Origin: CAYQXJ01 sp964421565
Lineage (GTDB): Bacteria; Planctomycetota; Brocadiia; SM23-32
Assembly: GCA_964421565.1 (NCBI GenBank)
Contig: CAYQXJ010000008.1
Location: forward strand, 93,958-157,957
DNA: 64,000 bases
Direction: 5' to 3'
Each line of letters begins with the position of its first letter. Position 1 is the stretch's first letter. A program made the position numbers and the translations under genes. The notes below the pieces were generated by a model. It saw only the letters and a list, made by a program, of their open reading frames with translations. It had not been told where the DNA came from and did no database searches. Positions 25,911-34,117 of the stretch are shown here, piece by piece.

Positions 25911-27374
25911 ATGACGGCGGGCGAGCTCTCAGTGCTGCAATGGGCCGGGGCGGGCACATCTGCCCTGCTGGTCGGCCTCTCGAAGGCCGGGTTTGGGGCG
26001 GGGGCGGGGCTGCTCGCAGTGCCACTGATGGCCGTTGTGCTCGGCCCCAAGCAGATGTTGCCCGTGATGCTGCTGGTGCTGATCGGCGGTGACATCTTCT
26101 CCATCGTTCACTACCCCACCAAGCACAGCAGCCGCAACCTCGCCGTGCTGCTGCCGGGCCTGGTCCTGGGCATTGGCGTCGGATGGCTCATGCTCGACTG
26201 GTTTCTGGGGCTTCAGAACGCCGAGCTGTGGATGAAGCGCACCATTGGCGCCCTGGCCGTGACGTTCGTCCTGGTGCAGCTCTACCGCCTTGTGCAGGAG
26301 CGAAGGGCGGGACGGGTGGCTGACGGCTACCGACCCCGGGCGTGGCATGGCGTTCTGCTGGGGGCGGGGGCCGGGCTCAGCTCCACTCTCGCCCACGCGG
26401 GCGGGCCGCTCATCGTGCTGTACCTGCTGCCGCAGAAACTGGAGAAGCGCGTCTTCGTCGGCACCGTCATCAAGTACTTCTTTGCGGGCAACGTGCTCAA
26501 GCTATATCCCTATCTGAGCGAAGGTCTTATGACAGGGCAGGCCCTGCGCATCGCGTTGCTTCTGCTGCCGAGTGTCGTGGTCGGCACGTTCGCCGGTGTC
26601 TACCTGAACGGCAGGTTCAGCGATCGGGCGTTTCGCACGTTTGTATACGTGCTGGCGCTCTGTGTCGGGCTGTACCTTCTGAGCGGGTGGAAACCGGGGC
26701 AGCAGGCGAAGAGAGGAACCGTGGAGCCGTTCGGGGCGGGCCTGGGCCACTACCACGCAGAGCGGTTCGAGCAGGCGGCGCGGGCCTTCGCTCAGGCTGC
26801 GAGCACGGGGCGGGCCGAGCTGCGCAGTGCAGCCCGGCTCAACGCGGGGCTCGCCTTCTGCATGCAGGGCGAACTGCAGCGTGCCCGTGAAATGCTACTG
26901 CTGGCATCGCAAGCGCCCCAGGCGGTCATACGGCTGTCGGCGCAGTACAACCTGGGCAACTGCGCGCTGCTGCTGGGCGAGACCCGCCAAGCCGCCGGCC
27001 ACTACCTCGACGTTGCCGAGGGCAGCCAGGCCAAAGGGCAGAGGCTGAGCGAACTGCGCCGCTGTGCCTTGCATAACCTGCGGATCGCTATCGAATTGCT
27101 GCCGACAGCTCAACCGGTGGAGGGCGCCCGAGAGCAGGGCGTCGCGCGACCTTCGGCAGATGCTCCCGCGCGGGGAGGGGACGCCGAGGCGGACCACCCG
27201 CCAGCGGGCGGAGTCTCAGAACCGGAGGAACGGGCCGCAGGTGGGGGGATGGAAGGTGGCGAAGCGCCACACATGCGGGACGTGCAGGAAGTCCTGCAAC
27301 GAGCCGCCGCGGCGGATACCGGCCCCGTCATCGTCAACCGGCAAGCCGCAGACAGCCCAACGCCCGCGTGGTAA
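25911..27374 (+). CDS. TSUP (TauE/SafE) family permease fused to a TPR domain
   Basis: Inner-membrane permease of the TSUP family, 487 residues from ATG 25911 (GGAGCAGGGC just upstream). The N-terminal 260 residues have about eight helices and the two related TSUP motifs ALLVGLSKAGFGAGAGLLA and GAGAGLSSTLAHAGGP. Family members move sulphite, sulphoacetate, taurine-derived or other anions. The C-terminal half is soluble, with TPR-like units (YHAERFEQAARAFAQAA; AARLNAGLAFCMQGELQRAR; QYNLGNCALLLGETRQAAGH), then a disordered Ala/Gly/Glu-rich tail. TSUP proteins normally lack such a domain, so it probably docks a partner. It converges on the next gene. Confidence 0.82.
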   Translation: MTAGELSVLQWAGAGTSALLVGLSKAGFGAGAGLLAVPLMAVVLGPKQMLPVMLLVLIGGDIFSIVHYPTKHSSRNLAVLLPGLVLGIGVGWLMLDWFLGLQNAELWMKRTIGALAVTFVLVQLYRLVQERRAGRVADGYRPRAWHGVLLGAGAGLSSTLAHAGGPLIVLYLLPQKLEKRVFVGTVIKYFFAGNVLKLYPYLSEGLMTGQALRIALLLLPSVVVGTFAGVYLNGRFSDRAFRTFVYVLALCVGLYLLSGWKPGQQAKRGTVEPFGAGLGHYHAERFEQAARAFAQAASTGRAELRSAARLNAGLAFCMQGELQRAREMLLLASQAPQAVIRLSAQYNLGNCALLLGETRQAAGHYLDVAEGSQAKGQRLSELRRCALHNLRIAIELLPTAQPVEGAREQGVARPSADAPARGGDAEADHPPAGGVSEPEERAAGGGMEGGEAPHMRDVQEVLQRAAAADTGPVIVNRQAADSPTPAW

Positions 27375-27377
27375 GGG

Positions 27378-28193
27378 CTAATCCTCCAACGTGCCGCGAG
27401 GGCCCGTGCTGAACTGGAAGTTTGCCCCCACGAATGCCACCACCAGCCAGACGAGCACCAGCATCAGGGCGTGAGCCATCAGCCAATCGAAGGAGTCGCG
27501 GACGACGTCCAACTGGCGGCCTATCAGGTGGGCGAGCAGGCCATATGCCGAGACGATGCAGCCGGCGCCGAACAGGGAAGTGGAGATGATAGCCAGGGGC
27601 CGGACCTCGACCATCGCTGCGAAGCCCGCAAGTAACCCCGTGCAGAAGATGATCAGCCCGAGGACCCCTTCGTGCGGGAGCAGGAACGCGCCCAGGATCA
27701 GGAACGGCGACAGGATGACCAGGAAGGCGGCGACCGGCTTCGCACGCAGCGCCGAAAACAGGTACAGGCCGAGCCCCAGCGTGACACCGACCGCCAGGAC
27801 CAACAAACGGAACCATACCTCGCGCTCGGTGTACATGGCCTGAATGATGCAGAAAGCGGTCGCTCCGCCCGTCGCCAGCCCCCATACCGGGGCGAAGGGG
27901 ATCAGCAGTGACTTCACCAGGACCCAGCCGTAGAGCAGAGTCACCACTCCGACCAGTGCGGCGCCTAACAGCGTCGCCCAGCCCACGGCCCGGTTTTGCG
28001 TTATGTCCCGGAAGTAACGGTCCGCGTAGACAGCAAAGTCCCTTACTTCGCGCTCGGCGCGTTCACGGAATCGCTCGGCGCCCTCCTTTATCTGCTCTCG
28101 TGGCGAGCCCGAGCGCTTCTGTGGCTGCTGAAACGGAGTCTGTTGGGCCGCTGCAACGTTGTAGAGCAGGGCTAACAGGCACAAGCCCATCAT
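27378..28193 (-). CDS. Multi-pass membrane protein, 5' end at an assembly gap
   Basis: Function unknown. The 271 residues visible from ATG 28193 show a short hydrophobic start (GLCLLALLYNVAAAQQ, possibly the end of a signal peptide), a charged helical segment (about residues 30-65) and about eight membrane helices. The run of Gly-rich helices (VTLLYGWVLVKSLLIPF, LVLAVGVTLGLGLYLFSAL) recalls the DUF4203/TMEM198 type, from memory only. The frame runs into the 100-N gap at 28208, so the real start may lie inside it. Confidence 0.6.
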   Translation of the reverse strand: MMGLCLLALLYNVAAAQQTPFQQPQKRSGSPREQIKEGAERFRERAEREVRDFAVYADRYFRDITQNRAVGWATLLGAALVGVVTLLYGWVLVKSLLIPFAPVWGLATGGATAFCIIQAMYTEREVWFRLLVLAVGVTLGLGLYLFSALRAKPVAAFLVILSPFLILGAFLLPHEGVLGLIIFCTGLLAGFAAMVEVRPLAIISTSLFGAGCIVSAYGLLAHLIGRQLDVVRDSFDWLMAHALMLVLVWLVVAFVGANFQFSTGPRGTLED

Positions 28194-28207
28194 GGCGAGG
28201 CACCGGC

Positions 28208-28307
28208 NNNNNNNNNNNNNNNNNNNNNNNNNNNNNNNNNNNNNNNNNNNNNNNNNNNNNNNNNNNNNNNNNNNNNNNNNNNNNNNNNNNNNNNNNNNNN
28301 NNNNNNN
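28208..28307. other. Assembly gap, exactly 100 N
   Basis: A run of exactly 100 N, the default length for a scaffold gap of unknown size. The true distance and content between the two minus-strand genes that flank it are unknown. Confidence 0.95.
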
Positions 28308-28309
28308 GG

Positions 28310-29059
28310 TCATGTGGCCCCTTCCTGATCCAGTTCCACCCGCTTGCGCGCTATCAGTTCGTCGACCGCTTTCGAGAAATAGTCGTAGTTCTCGACGATC
28401 TCGTCATCTACGCGCTCTTCATACGTCGAGCGCGCCCGCTCGAGGGGATCGCGCAGCAGTTTGTAGAAGGTTCCGTAAAGTACGCCCTCCTGGACAGCGT
28501 CCTCGTGGTATGCCTCCAGGTCGGCGGCGAGCACGCGGGCGATGCGCCAGGCGTTCTGATGCCGCGGGTCGTCGGCGACTTCAGGCCCGAGAGTCGTGGC
28601 CGCGTCCTCATCTATGCGCAGTTCGGTAGGCGGCTTATCCGTGCCGCCTGCTTGCGTCTCCATCAAGGCGCCGTGATGGGACACCTCGCCGCCCGTCATG
28701 CGGCGGTACAACTTGTCGACTCGGCGGCCGATAGACTCCACGAACCTCCCGATGTCCTTGGCCTGCTGGTTGATGGCGGCGATCAACTGTGACTGGGTCT
28801 CTTGCATGTTGCCCAGCATCTCTTCCATACGCTGCACGCGACGCTGCATCTCGCGAAGCGAGGCGTCCATGCCTTCGCTTTCGTCGATATATTCGACCGT
28901 CAGCACGGTGGATGGTATCTGGGCGCTGGTCTCCCTCGGAGCGGCCTCCTGATCGCCGTCTTCGCCCTTGCGGGCGAACAGTTTCTTCATCAGGCCCCCG
29001 CCGGCAGGCTCCTGATGCTCTTGCTGGCTCTCGGGCCTGGTATCTTCCGGCTCCGCCAT
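28310..29059 (-). CDS. Coiled-coil cytoplasmic protein, unknown
   Basis: Soluble protein of 249 residues from ATG 29059, which follows AAAGGA. A Glu/Gln-rich N-terminus is followed by a coiled coil (about residues 65-120) and a C-terminal helical domain (about 165-245) with WRIARVLAADLEAYHEDAV, GTFYKLLRDPLERAR and TYEERVDDEIVENYDYF. This C-terminal pattern (R.AR.L..DI..Y...KV, LY..L.DDI..AR..YE.RV) is one I recall at the ends of various bacterial regulatory proteins, without a known function. Its stop lies directly beside the gap; an assembly error there could alter the last residues. Confidence 0.62.
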   Translation of the reverse strand: MAEPEDTRPESQQEHQEPAGGGLMKKLFARKGEDGDQEAAPRETSAQIPSTVLTVEYIDESEGMDASLREMQRRVQRMEEMLGNMQETQSQLIAAINQQAKDIGRFVESIGRRVDKLYRRMTGGEVSHHGALMETQAGGTDKPPTELRIDEDAATTLGPEVADDPRHQNAWRIARVLAADLEAYHEDAVQEGVLYGTFYKLLRDPLERARSTYEERVDDEIVENYDYFSKAVDELIARKRVELDQEGAT

Positions 29060-29114
29060 GGCGTTATCCTTTCGGGACGTGGAGCATCCCACTTTGTGGC
29101 ACAATGCCTGGTTG

Positions 29115-29143
29115 ATGTTACACAACCCCCGGGGCCAAAGCAA
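29115..29143 (-). promoter_or_regulatory. Sigma70-like promoter for the coiled-coil protein
   Basis: On the minus strand: TTGCTT (29143-29138), a 17-base spacer and TAACAT (29120-29115). It shares the -10 sequence and the adjoining TGTG with the promoter at 18455. A hairpin (AACCGGC 29151-29157 / GCCGGTT 29162-29168) just upstream may end transcription from the URO-D-like gene. Confidence 0.45.
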
Positions 29144-29181
29144 GGCCGCGAACCGGCCCATGCCGGTTGGCCAGCAGGCTG

Positions 29182-30384
29182 TTAGCCGGCCGGGGGAGGC
29201 AAGCCCCTGCGCCCGTTTTCACGGTAGTGCGCCAGCCCCTCAATGAGGGCCAGGATGTTGCGATGCTTCGTGCCGGGTGTGACGCTGCTGCTCGCGCCGA
29301 GAAAGAGGCCCTGCGGCGGACCGTTCTCCACCAGCCACCGCAGCTCCCGCTCAACGTCTTCGGGCGTGCCGAACGGCAGCGTGCGCGTTACCGAGACGCC
29401 CGCCATGATCAGCAACGGCCCGCCGCCAGGCGTACGCATACGGCAGATGCGTTCGTAGTCCATCCCGGCCTCGTATTGGAAGCCCTGGAAGCCGCTGACA
29501 CCCGCCTCGATCAGCAGGGGCACCATCTGCATCAGATTGCCGTCGCAATGCCATGTGACCCGGACCCCGGCCTCCACGAACGGTACGATGGCACGCGCGA
29601 AGTGCGGGAACCAAATGCGCTCCAGCGATCGGATATTCACGAGGGTTCCGCTCGAGTCGGCCATGTCATGGTCTGCCCGGATAAACCGGGGCAGGCCGCC
29701 CTCGACCATCGCCCTTACTGCTGCGCGGTTGCGGAGCACGGCGAGGTCCGCCTGCTGTACGAAGTCGCGTTCCATCAGCTCGGGGTAGAGCGCGTACGCG
29801 GTGAAATAGTTCACGTAGCCATAGGTGCCGTAGTGCAGGCGCGGGAAATTCTGGAAACCGCCTCCGTAGGGGGCCTTGAGGATGTTTGGCCCGAACATAC
29901 GCTGAATGTCGCGCTCGGCCGAGATCATCTGGCCGATCCGATGGGGGGCCCCGGGGTCGAAGTCGGCAATCTGCTCGGCGCGCCGGGGGAACACCACACT
30001 TTCCATGTGCTCGAGGACGGCCTCGGGCGAGTCGATCTCCATCCCGTCCACCACGATGCGCTCCGCGCCCGTTGTCGCCTTCCGTTCTGTGGTCGCATCG
30101 TAGCCCCTGGGTCCCATCGTGAGCGGGTTGCGCGGGATGAACTGGTCGATGAAGCAGGTGCCGATCGTGCGCTGGAAGGCGAGGTAGGTTTCCTCGGGGC
30201 GTCGGGCGAACTCCCCGTGCCGACAGCCCACCACGTGTTCAATGAAAGGAATGTCCATCACGTGCAGGCCGGCAGAAGGTATGCCGGCCGTGGGGTGCAG
30301 CGCCAGGGTGTCGGCGGCCAGGCGTGCGTTCTCTCCGAGTATCGGGGCGTCAGGCTGCGTGCCTGCAGCTTTGTGGCCTTTCAC
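29182..30384 (-). CDS. Uroporphyrinogen decarboxylase (URO-D) superfamily protein
   Basis: URO-D fold protein of 400 residues. The start is GTG 30384, six bases after AAGGAG; the frame continues upstream to 30432 but lacks a ribosome site. Typical C-terminal features are TWHCDGNLMQMVPLLIEAGV, FQGFQYEAGMDYER and GLFLGASSSVTPGT followed by NILALIEGL, as in the corrinoid methyltransferase-like branch of the superfamily rather than haem-pathway HemE (no HemE opening motif RQAGRY). It probably binds a methylated or tetrapyrrole-like compound; the substrate is unknown. Such genes are numerous in Hydrogenedentota, Lentisphaerae and Armatimonadota-like genomes. Confidence 0.8.
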   Translation of the reverse strand: MKGHKAAGTQPDAPILGENARLAADTLALHPTAGIPSAGLHVMDIPFIEHVVGCRHGEFARRPEETYLAFQRTIGTCFIDQFIPRNPLTMGPRGYDATTERKATTGAERIVVDGMEIDSPEAVLEHMESVVFPRRAEQIADFDPGAPHRIGQMISAERDIQRMFGPNILKAPYGGGFQNFPRLHYGTYGYVNYFTAYALYPELMERDFVQQADLAVLRNRAAVRAMVEGGLPRFIRADHDMADSSGTLVNIRSLERIWFPHFARAIVPFVEAGVRVTWHCDGNLMQMVPLLIEAGVSGFQGFQYEAGMDYERICRMRTPGGGPLLIMAGVSVTRTLPFGTPEDVERELRWLVENGPPQGLFLGASSSVTPGTKHRNILALIEGLAHYRENGRRGLPPPAG

Positions 30385-30396
30385 GTATCTCTCCTT

Positions 30397-30417
30397 CCCC
30401 GGTGCTGAGAACCGGGG
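30397..30417 (-). promoter_or_regulatory. Leader hairpin directly before the URO-D ribosome site
   Basis: A perfect 7-base-pair inverted repeat, CCCCGGT (30397-30403) / ACCGGGG (30411-30417), with a 7-base loop. On the message it ends where AAGGAGAG, the ribosome site for GTG 30384, begins, so it could affect ribosome access. It is too small to be a known riboswitch class. Confidence 0.45.
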
Positions 30418-30523
30418 CGTGTGCGCATCCACCTCGTGCGGCGGGCTCTAATCCCCAATCATCTGCCCAAAAACACCTTCCCGCCTCGGGGGGGTAGATA
30501 TCCTGAGAAAAGGGCTGTGCCGA

Positions 30524-30551
30524 TTGCGCCTCCGGCCGGCTTCGCTATACT
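30524..30551 (+). promoter_or_regulatory. Sigma70-like promoter for the GH5-like gene
   Basis: TTGCGC (30524-30529), a 16-base spacer and TATACT (30546-30551), 65 bases before the ATG at 30616. Confidence 0.55.
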
Positions 30552-30615
30552 GCCGAATGCATGCGTTGCGCTGGGCGATCTCTGGTATCACTAATCCAAC
30601 TGGGAAGGTCCGGGG

Positions 30616-32916
30616 ATGTCAAGCATAAGGCGTTGCACAGGAATCGCCGTGGGGTTTGTCATGTGGTGTGCGATGCTCACCAGTGCAGCATGGGCCGGCG
30701 CAGCTCCGCCGGAGCCGGAGCTGGACGAGTCAAACTCGTGGGCATTCGAACCCCCCGACGACCCTTTCACAACCGAGGCCATGCTGGACCTGCTCGAGCT
30801 TAACGAGAACGTGGCGGGCGAGACGGGTTTTGTGCGCGTGTCGCAGGACGGCCGCGACTTCCTGCGTGGGGACGGCCAGCCCATCCGCTTCTGGTCCGTG
30901 CTCGGCCGAGTGGACATGGACATGTCGCGCTTCAGCCCACAGGAGGTCGAGACCCTCTACCGCTTCCTGGCCAAGCGCGGAGTGAACATGATTCGCCTGT
31001 TCGCCACCTTGCCGATGGCTAAGGAGGGCGCGCAGATAACCGACGTGGACCAGGCGCAGATAGACCGCATCTGGCGGCACGTCTCCATCGCCAAAAAGCA
31101 CGGTATCTACGTCATCATCTGCCCCTACTGGGCGCACTTCCAGGTGCCCGAGAGCTGGGGCATCCAGGGCGCATCCGGCAAGTCCCCGACCGGCTTGCTC
31201 TTCTTCAACCCCAGGCTTCAGGACGCCTACAAGCACTGGACGCGCGCCCTCTACACGCCCGTAAACCCCTACACTGGCATCGCGCTTAAAGACGATCCCG
31301 CTCTCGCCATCATTCAGGTGCAGAACGAGGATAGTCTCTTTTTCTGGACCACGCAGAACATCCCCGAACCACAAAAGCGCCTGCTCGGCAAGCTGCAGGG
31401 CGACTGGCTGAAGCTCAAGTATGGCAGTCTGGACGCCGCGCTGGATGCCTGGGACGGCTTCACCGACCCGAAAGACGACCTGGCGGCGGGCATCGCCTGG
31501 CTGGTGGGCGACACGTCCGCCATCTGGGAACTGACCCAGCCAGCCACGGGCGGCAAGGCCGCACGCCTGCGCGATGAAACGGAGTTCCTCGGCAAGCTCC
31601 AGTACGATTTCTACGCCGACGTGCGCCGGTTCCTGCGCGATGAACTGGGGTGCAAACAGCTCGTCAACGCCAGCAACTGGCGCACGGCCGACCAGCTACG
31701 GCTGGAGGACGCCGAGCGCTACTCCTACACCGCCTGCGAGGTGACGGCCATCAACCGCTACAGCGGCGGCGTTCACGTCGGGCAGAACAACGGCTACCGC
31801 ATTGACCCCGGCCACTACTTGCTCAGCCGCTCCATGCTGCGCAACCCGCTGCAGATGGTCACCAATCTGAGGCAGCCGGCAGGCCACCCCTTCATCATCA
31901 CCGAGAACGCCTGGGTGCATCCGAACCGCTACCAGACGGAAGGCCCGATGCTGGTGGCTGCCTACATGGGCCTGACGGGCGTGGACACGACGTTCTGGTT
32001 CTGCGTGCAGTCGGTCACATGGCACCTGGATCCGCGCCGCACCTTCTGGCCCGTCGTCCCCGGCGAGACCGGCTACGCCATCGCCAAGTGGACAGGCAAT
32101 GTGCCCCAGCAGGTCGGCATGTTCCCGGCCAACGCCCTTATCCACCGACTCGGCTACGTGGAGCGCGGCCAGCCGGCCGTGCAGGAGGTCCGACCGCTTG
32201 AGGCGCTCTGGGCGCGAGAAGAGCCGATCATAGCCGAATCTGAGTCCTTCGACCCGATACGCGACACGCGCGACCTGCGCGGCGCGACCGGCGCGGAGGT
32301 GGGCGCGGTCAGCCGTCTGGCCTTTCTGGTCGGCCCGGTCGAGGTGACCTACGGCGGTGACCCCACACGCACCTACGTCGCCGACCTGGCGCCCCACATC
32401 GACGGGTCGGCCCGGACCGTGCGCGGCAATACCGGCCAGGTGGAGCTAAACTACGACGTCGGCCTGTTCACCCTCAACGCGCCGAAGGCGCAGGGCGTGG
32501 CCGGCTTCCTGAAGGAGGCCGGCGGGCGCTTTGAGCTGGCGGACGTAACGATCGCGTCCGCCAATGAGTACGCGGCAGTCCAGGTCGTCTCTATGGACAA
32601 CCTGCCGCTGGCGCAGTCGCGGAAGGTGCTCGTGCAGGTCGGCACGGTCGCACGCCTGACCGGCTGGAAGACGGCGCCGGCCGAGTTCGACAATCGAGGC
32701 ACGACGCTGCACGGAGAGCGTATAGTGGCCACGGGCAAACCGCCCTGGCGCATTGCCAACACCCTCGTGCAACTCGATGTGCGCAACGCGGGACTCTCGA
32801 AAGCCACACTCCTGGACGAAGCCGGTTACGCTCGCCGCCGGTTGCCCGTGCAGACGGCCGACGGTGCCCTGAGCGTGCAACTGCCGCCCAACACGATGTA
32901 CCTGGTGCTGCAGTAG
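30616..32916 (+). CDS. Secreted cellulase-like (GH5-clan) glycoside hydrolase
   Basis: Exported enzyme of 766 residues, likely acting on beta-glycans outside the cell. The signal peptide (GIAVGFVMWCAMLTSAAWA) is followed by a small N-terminal region (FVRVSQDGRDFLRGDGQPI), then a TIM barrel with RFLAKRGVNMIRLFATLP, HGIYVIICPYWAHF and AIIQVQNEDS, where Glu238 follows Asn as the GH clan A acid/base does. FIITENAWVHP carries Glu430 as the likely nucleophile. The last 200 residues look like beta-sandwich domains. It has the overall logic of GH5 proteins, but I cannot name a subfamily or substrate. It is transcribed alone, divergent from the URO-D gene. Confidence 0.72.
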   Translation: MSSIRRCTGIAVGFVMWCAMLTSAAWAGAAPPEPELDESNSWAFEPPDDPFTTEAMLDLLELNENVAGETGFVRVSQDGRDFLRGDGQPIRFWSVLGRVDMDMSRFSPQEVETLYRFLAKRGVNMIRLFATLPMAKEGAQITDVDQAQIDRIWRHVSIAKKHGIYVIICPYWAHFQVPESWGIQGASGKSPTGLLFFNPRLQDAYKHWTRALYTPVNPYTGIALKDDPALAIIQVQNEDSLFFWTTQNIPEPQKRLLGKLQGDWLKLKYGSLDAALDAWDGFTDPKDDLAAGIAWLVGDTSAIWELTQPATGGKAARLRDETEFLGKLQYDFYADVRRFLRDELGCKQLVNASNWRTADQLRLEDAERYSYTACEVTAINRYSGGVHVGQNNGYRIDPGHYLLSRSMLRNPLQMVTNLRQPAGHPFIITENAWVHPNRYQTEGPMLVAAYMGLTGVDTTFWFCVQSVTWHLDPRRTFWPVVPGETGYAIAKWTGNVPQQVGMFPANALIHRLGYVERGQPAVQEVRPLEALWAREEPIIAESESFDPIRDTRDLRGATGAEVGAVSRLAFLVGPVEVTYGGDPTRTYVADLAPHIDGSARTVRGNTGQVELNYDVGLFTLNAPKAQGVAGFLKEAGGRFELADVTIASANEYAAVQVVSMDNLPLAQSRKVLVQVGTVARLTGWKTAPAEFDNRGTTLHGERIVATGKPPWRIANTLVQLDVRNAGLSKATLLDEAGYARRRLPVQTADGALSVQLPPNTMYLVLQ

Positions 32917-33016
32917 GAGTGAGGCCGGCCCGAGAACGCTCCCTGCGGGGCACGCAGTGCGTCAGGTGCACGGGGCAGGGCCAATGGGCGGCGCGCAGAG
33001 CATGTCATTTTTCCCC

Positions 33017-33044
33017 TTGACAAGTGCAAGATTGTGCGTATAAT
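33017..33044 (+). promoter_or_regulatory. Near-perfect sigma70 promoter heading the hydrogenase island
   Basis: Perfect TTGACA (33017-33022), a 16-base spacer and perfect TATAAT (33039-33044), 78 bases before the ATG at 33122. Both hexamers match consensus, the best promoter in the window, so sensor expression is probably constitutive. Confidence 0.8.
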
Positions 33045-33121
33045 CCGCCATAGATGACGCCTCGGGGGCATTCTGCCCCGTTGCGCCGGTGTCCATGCCG
33101 AGACGCGGGGGGCGCAGGTCG

Positions 33122-34117
33122 ATGATCAGGCTGCTCTGGCTTCAGGCGAGTTGCTGCGGTGGTGAGACGGTCTCTTTGCTGAACGCCGAGCAGCCCGACC
33201 TGTTGACCACCTTTGACTTGCTGGGCGTGGACCTCGTCTGGCATCCTGCTTTCACGAACGTGCAGGGCAATGCCGCGCGCGAGCTGCTGCGGCAATGTGA
33301 GCGGTGCGAGAAGAAGCTCGACATTCTGGTCGTGGAGGGGGCCGTTCCTCAGCACGGCGGCTCTCCGGGCGCATCGCCGCAGGAGGAGTCGAGCATAGCG
33401 GAGCGCATCCTGTCCCTGGCCGGCGTTGCCGGTTACGTGATGGCGGCCGGCACCTGCGCGTCGTTCGGCGGGGTGATGTGTGCCGGTCGCAACGTGCAGG
33501 GCGCGGTGGGGTTGCAGTTCAGCCGCGATCAGCGCGGTGGCCTGCTGGGGGCGGAGTTCCGCTCCAGCGCCGGCCTGCCCGTTGTCAACGTGCCCGGCTG
33601 CCCCGCCCATCCCGATTGGATAACCGGCACGCTCACGCAACTGGCCGATGGCAGCCTGCGAGAGGACGAGCTGGACGGCTACTGCCGGCCGAAGATGTTC
33701 TACTCCAAGCTGGCCCACCACGGTTGTCCCCGCAACGAATACTACGAATTCAAAGCCTCTGCCCGGCAGTACGGTCAGCAGGGCTGCCTGTTCGAGAATC
33801 TGGGCTGCAAGGGCACCCAGTGCGACAGCGACTGCAACGAGCGTCTGTGGCTGGCCCGCACGGGCAGTTGCACACGGGGGGGATTCCCCTGCCTCTCCTG
33901 TACCTCGCCGAAATGGCCGGACGGTTTTGTGCCGTTTTTCGAGACGGAGAAGATAGGCGACGTGCCCACGACTCTGCCCCTCGATGTGCCGAAGGCGTGG
34001 TACGTGGGCATCAGCGGGCTGGCGAAGCTTGCCTGCCCGAAGCGCCTTTCTGTCAACGCCGTCAGCTACAAGCCGGTGGACCTGGGCGATGAGGACGACG
34101 AAGAGAATCGTGTTTAG
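33122..34117 (+). CDS. hoxB: [NiFe] hydrogenase small subunit, group 2 (H2-sensor type)
   Basis: Electron-transfer subunit of a cytoplasmic H2-sensing hydrogenase (HoxB/HupU-like; also close to cyanobacterial HupS), 331 residues. No Tat signal peptide is present. Family motifs are LLWLQASCCGG, SLLNAEQP, GTCASFGG, VNVPGCPAHPDWI, HHGCPRNEYYEF, GCLFENLGCKG and GFPCLSCTSP, which supply ligands for three Fe-S clusters. The usual second proximal-cluster Cys (C-x-x-C) is Glu15 here (C12-G-G-E). ATG 33122 begins the conserved part; GTG 33089 and ATG 33095 are in frame but add only Arg/Gly sequence. It overlaps the large-subunit gene by 29 bases. Confidence 0.85.
   Translation: MIRLLWLQASCCGGETVSLLNAEQPDLLTTFDLLGVDLVWHPAFTNVQGNAARELLRQCERCEKKLDILVVEGAVPQHGGSPGASPQEESSIAERILSLAGVAGYVMAAGTCASFGGVMCAGRNVQGAVGLQFSRDQRGGLLGAEFRSSAGLPVVNVPGCPAHPDWITGTLTQLADGSLREDELDGYCRPKMFYSKLAHHGCPRNEYYEFKASARQYGQQGCLFENLGCKGTQCDSDCNERLWLARTGSCTRGGFPCLSCTSPKWPDGFVPFFETEKIGDVPTTLPLDVPKAWYVGISGLAKLACPKRLSVNAVSYKPVDLGDEDDEENRV

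Noticed and set aside
29182..30384. HemE, the haem-pathway uroporphyrinogen decarboxylase
   Set aside because: The HemE opening motif (RQAGRY type) is absent and the sequence fits the corrinoid methyltransferase-like branch; no haem genes are nearby.
32917..33000. Terminator after the GH5-like gene
   Set aside because: Nested inverted repeats (CCCTGC...GCAGGG) exist around 32941-32986, but the T run lies more than 20 bases beyond, so it was not called.
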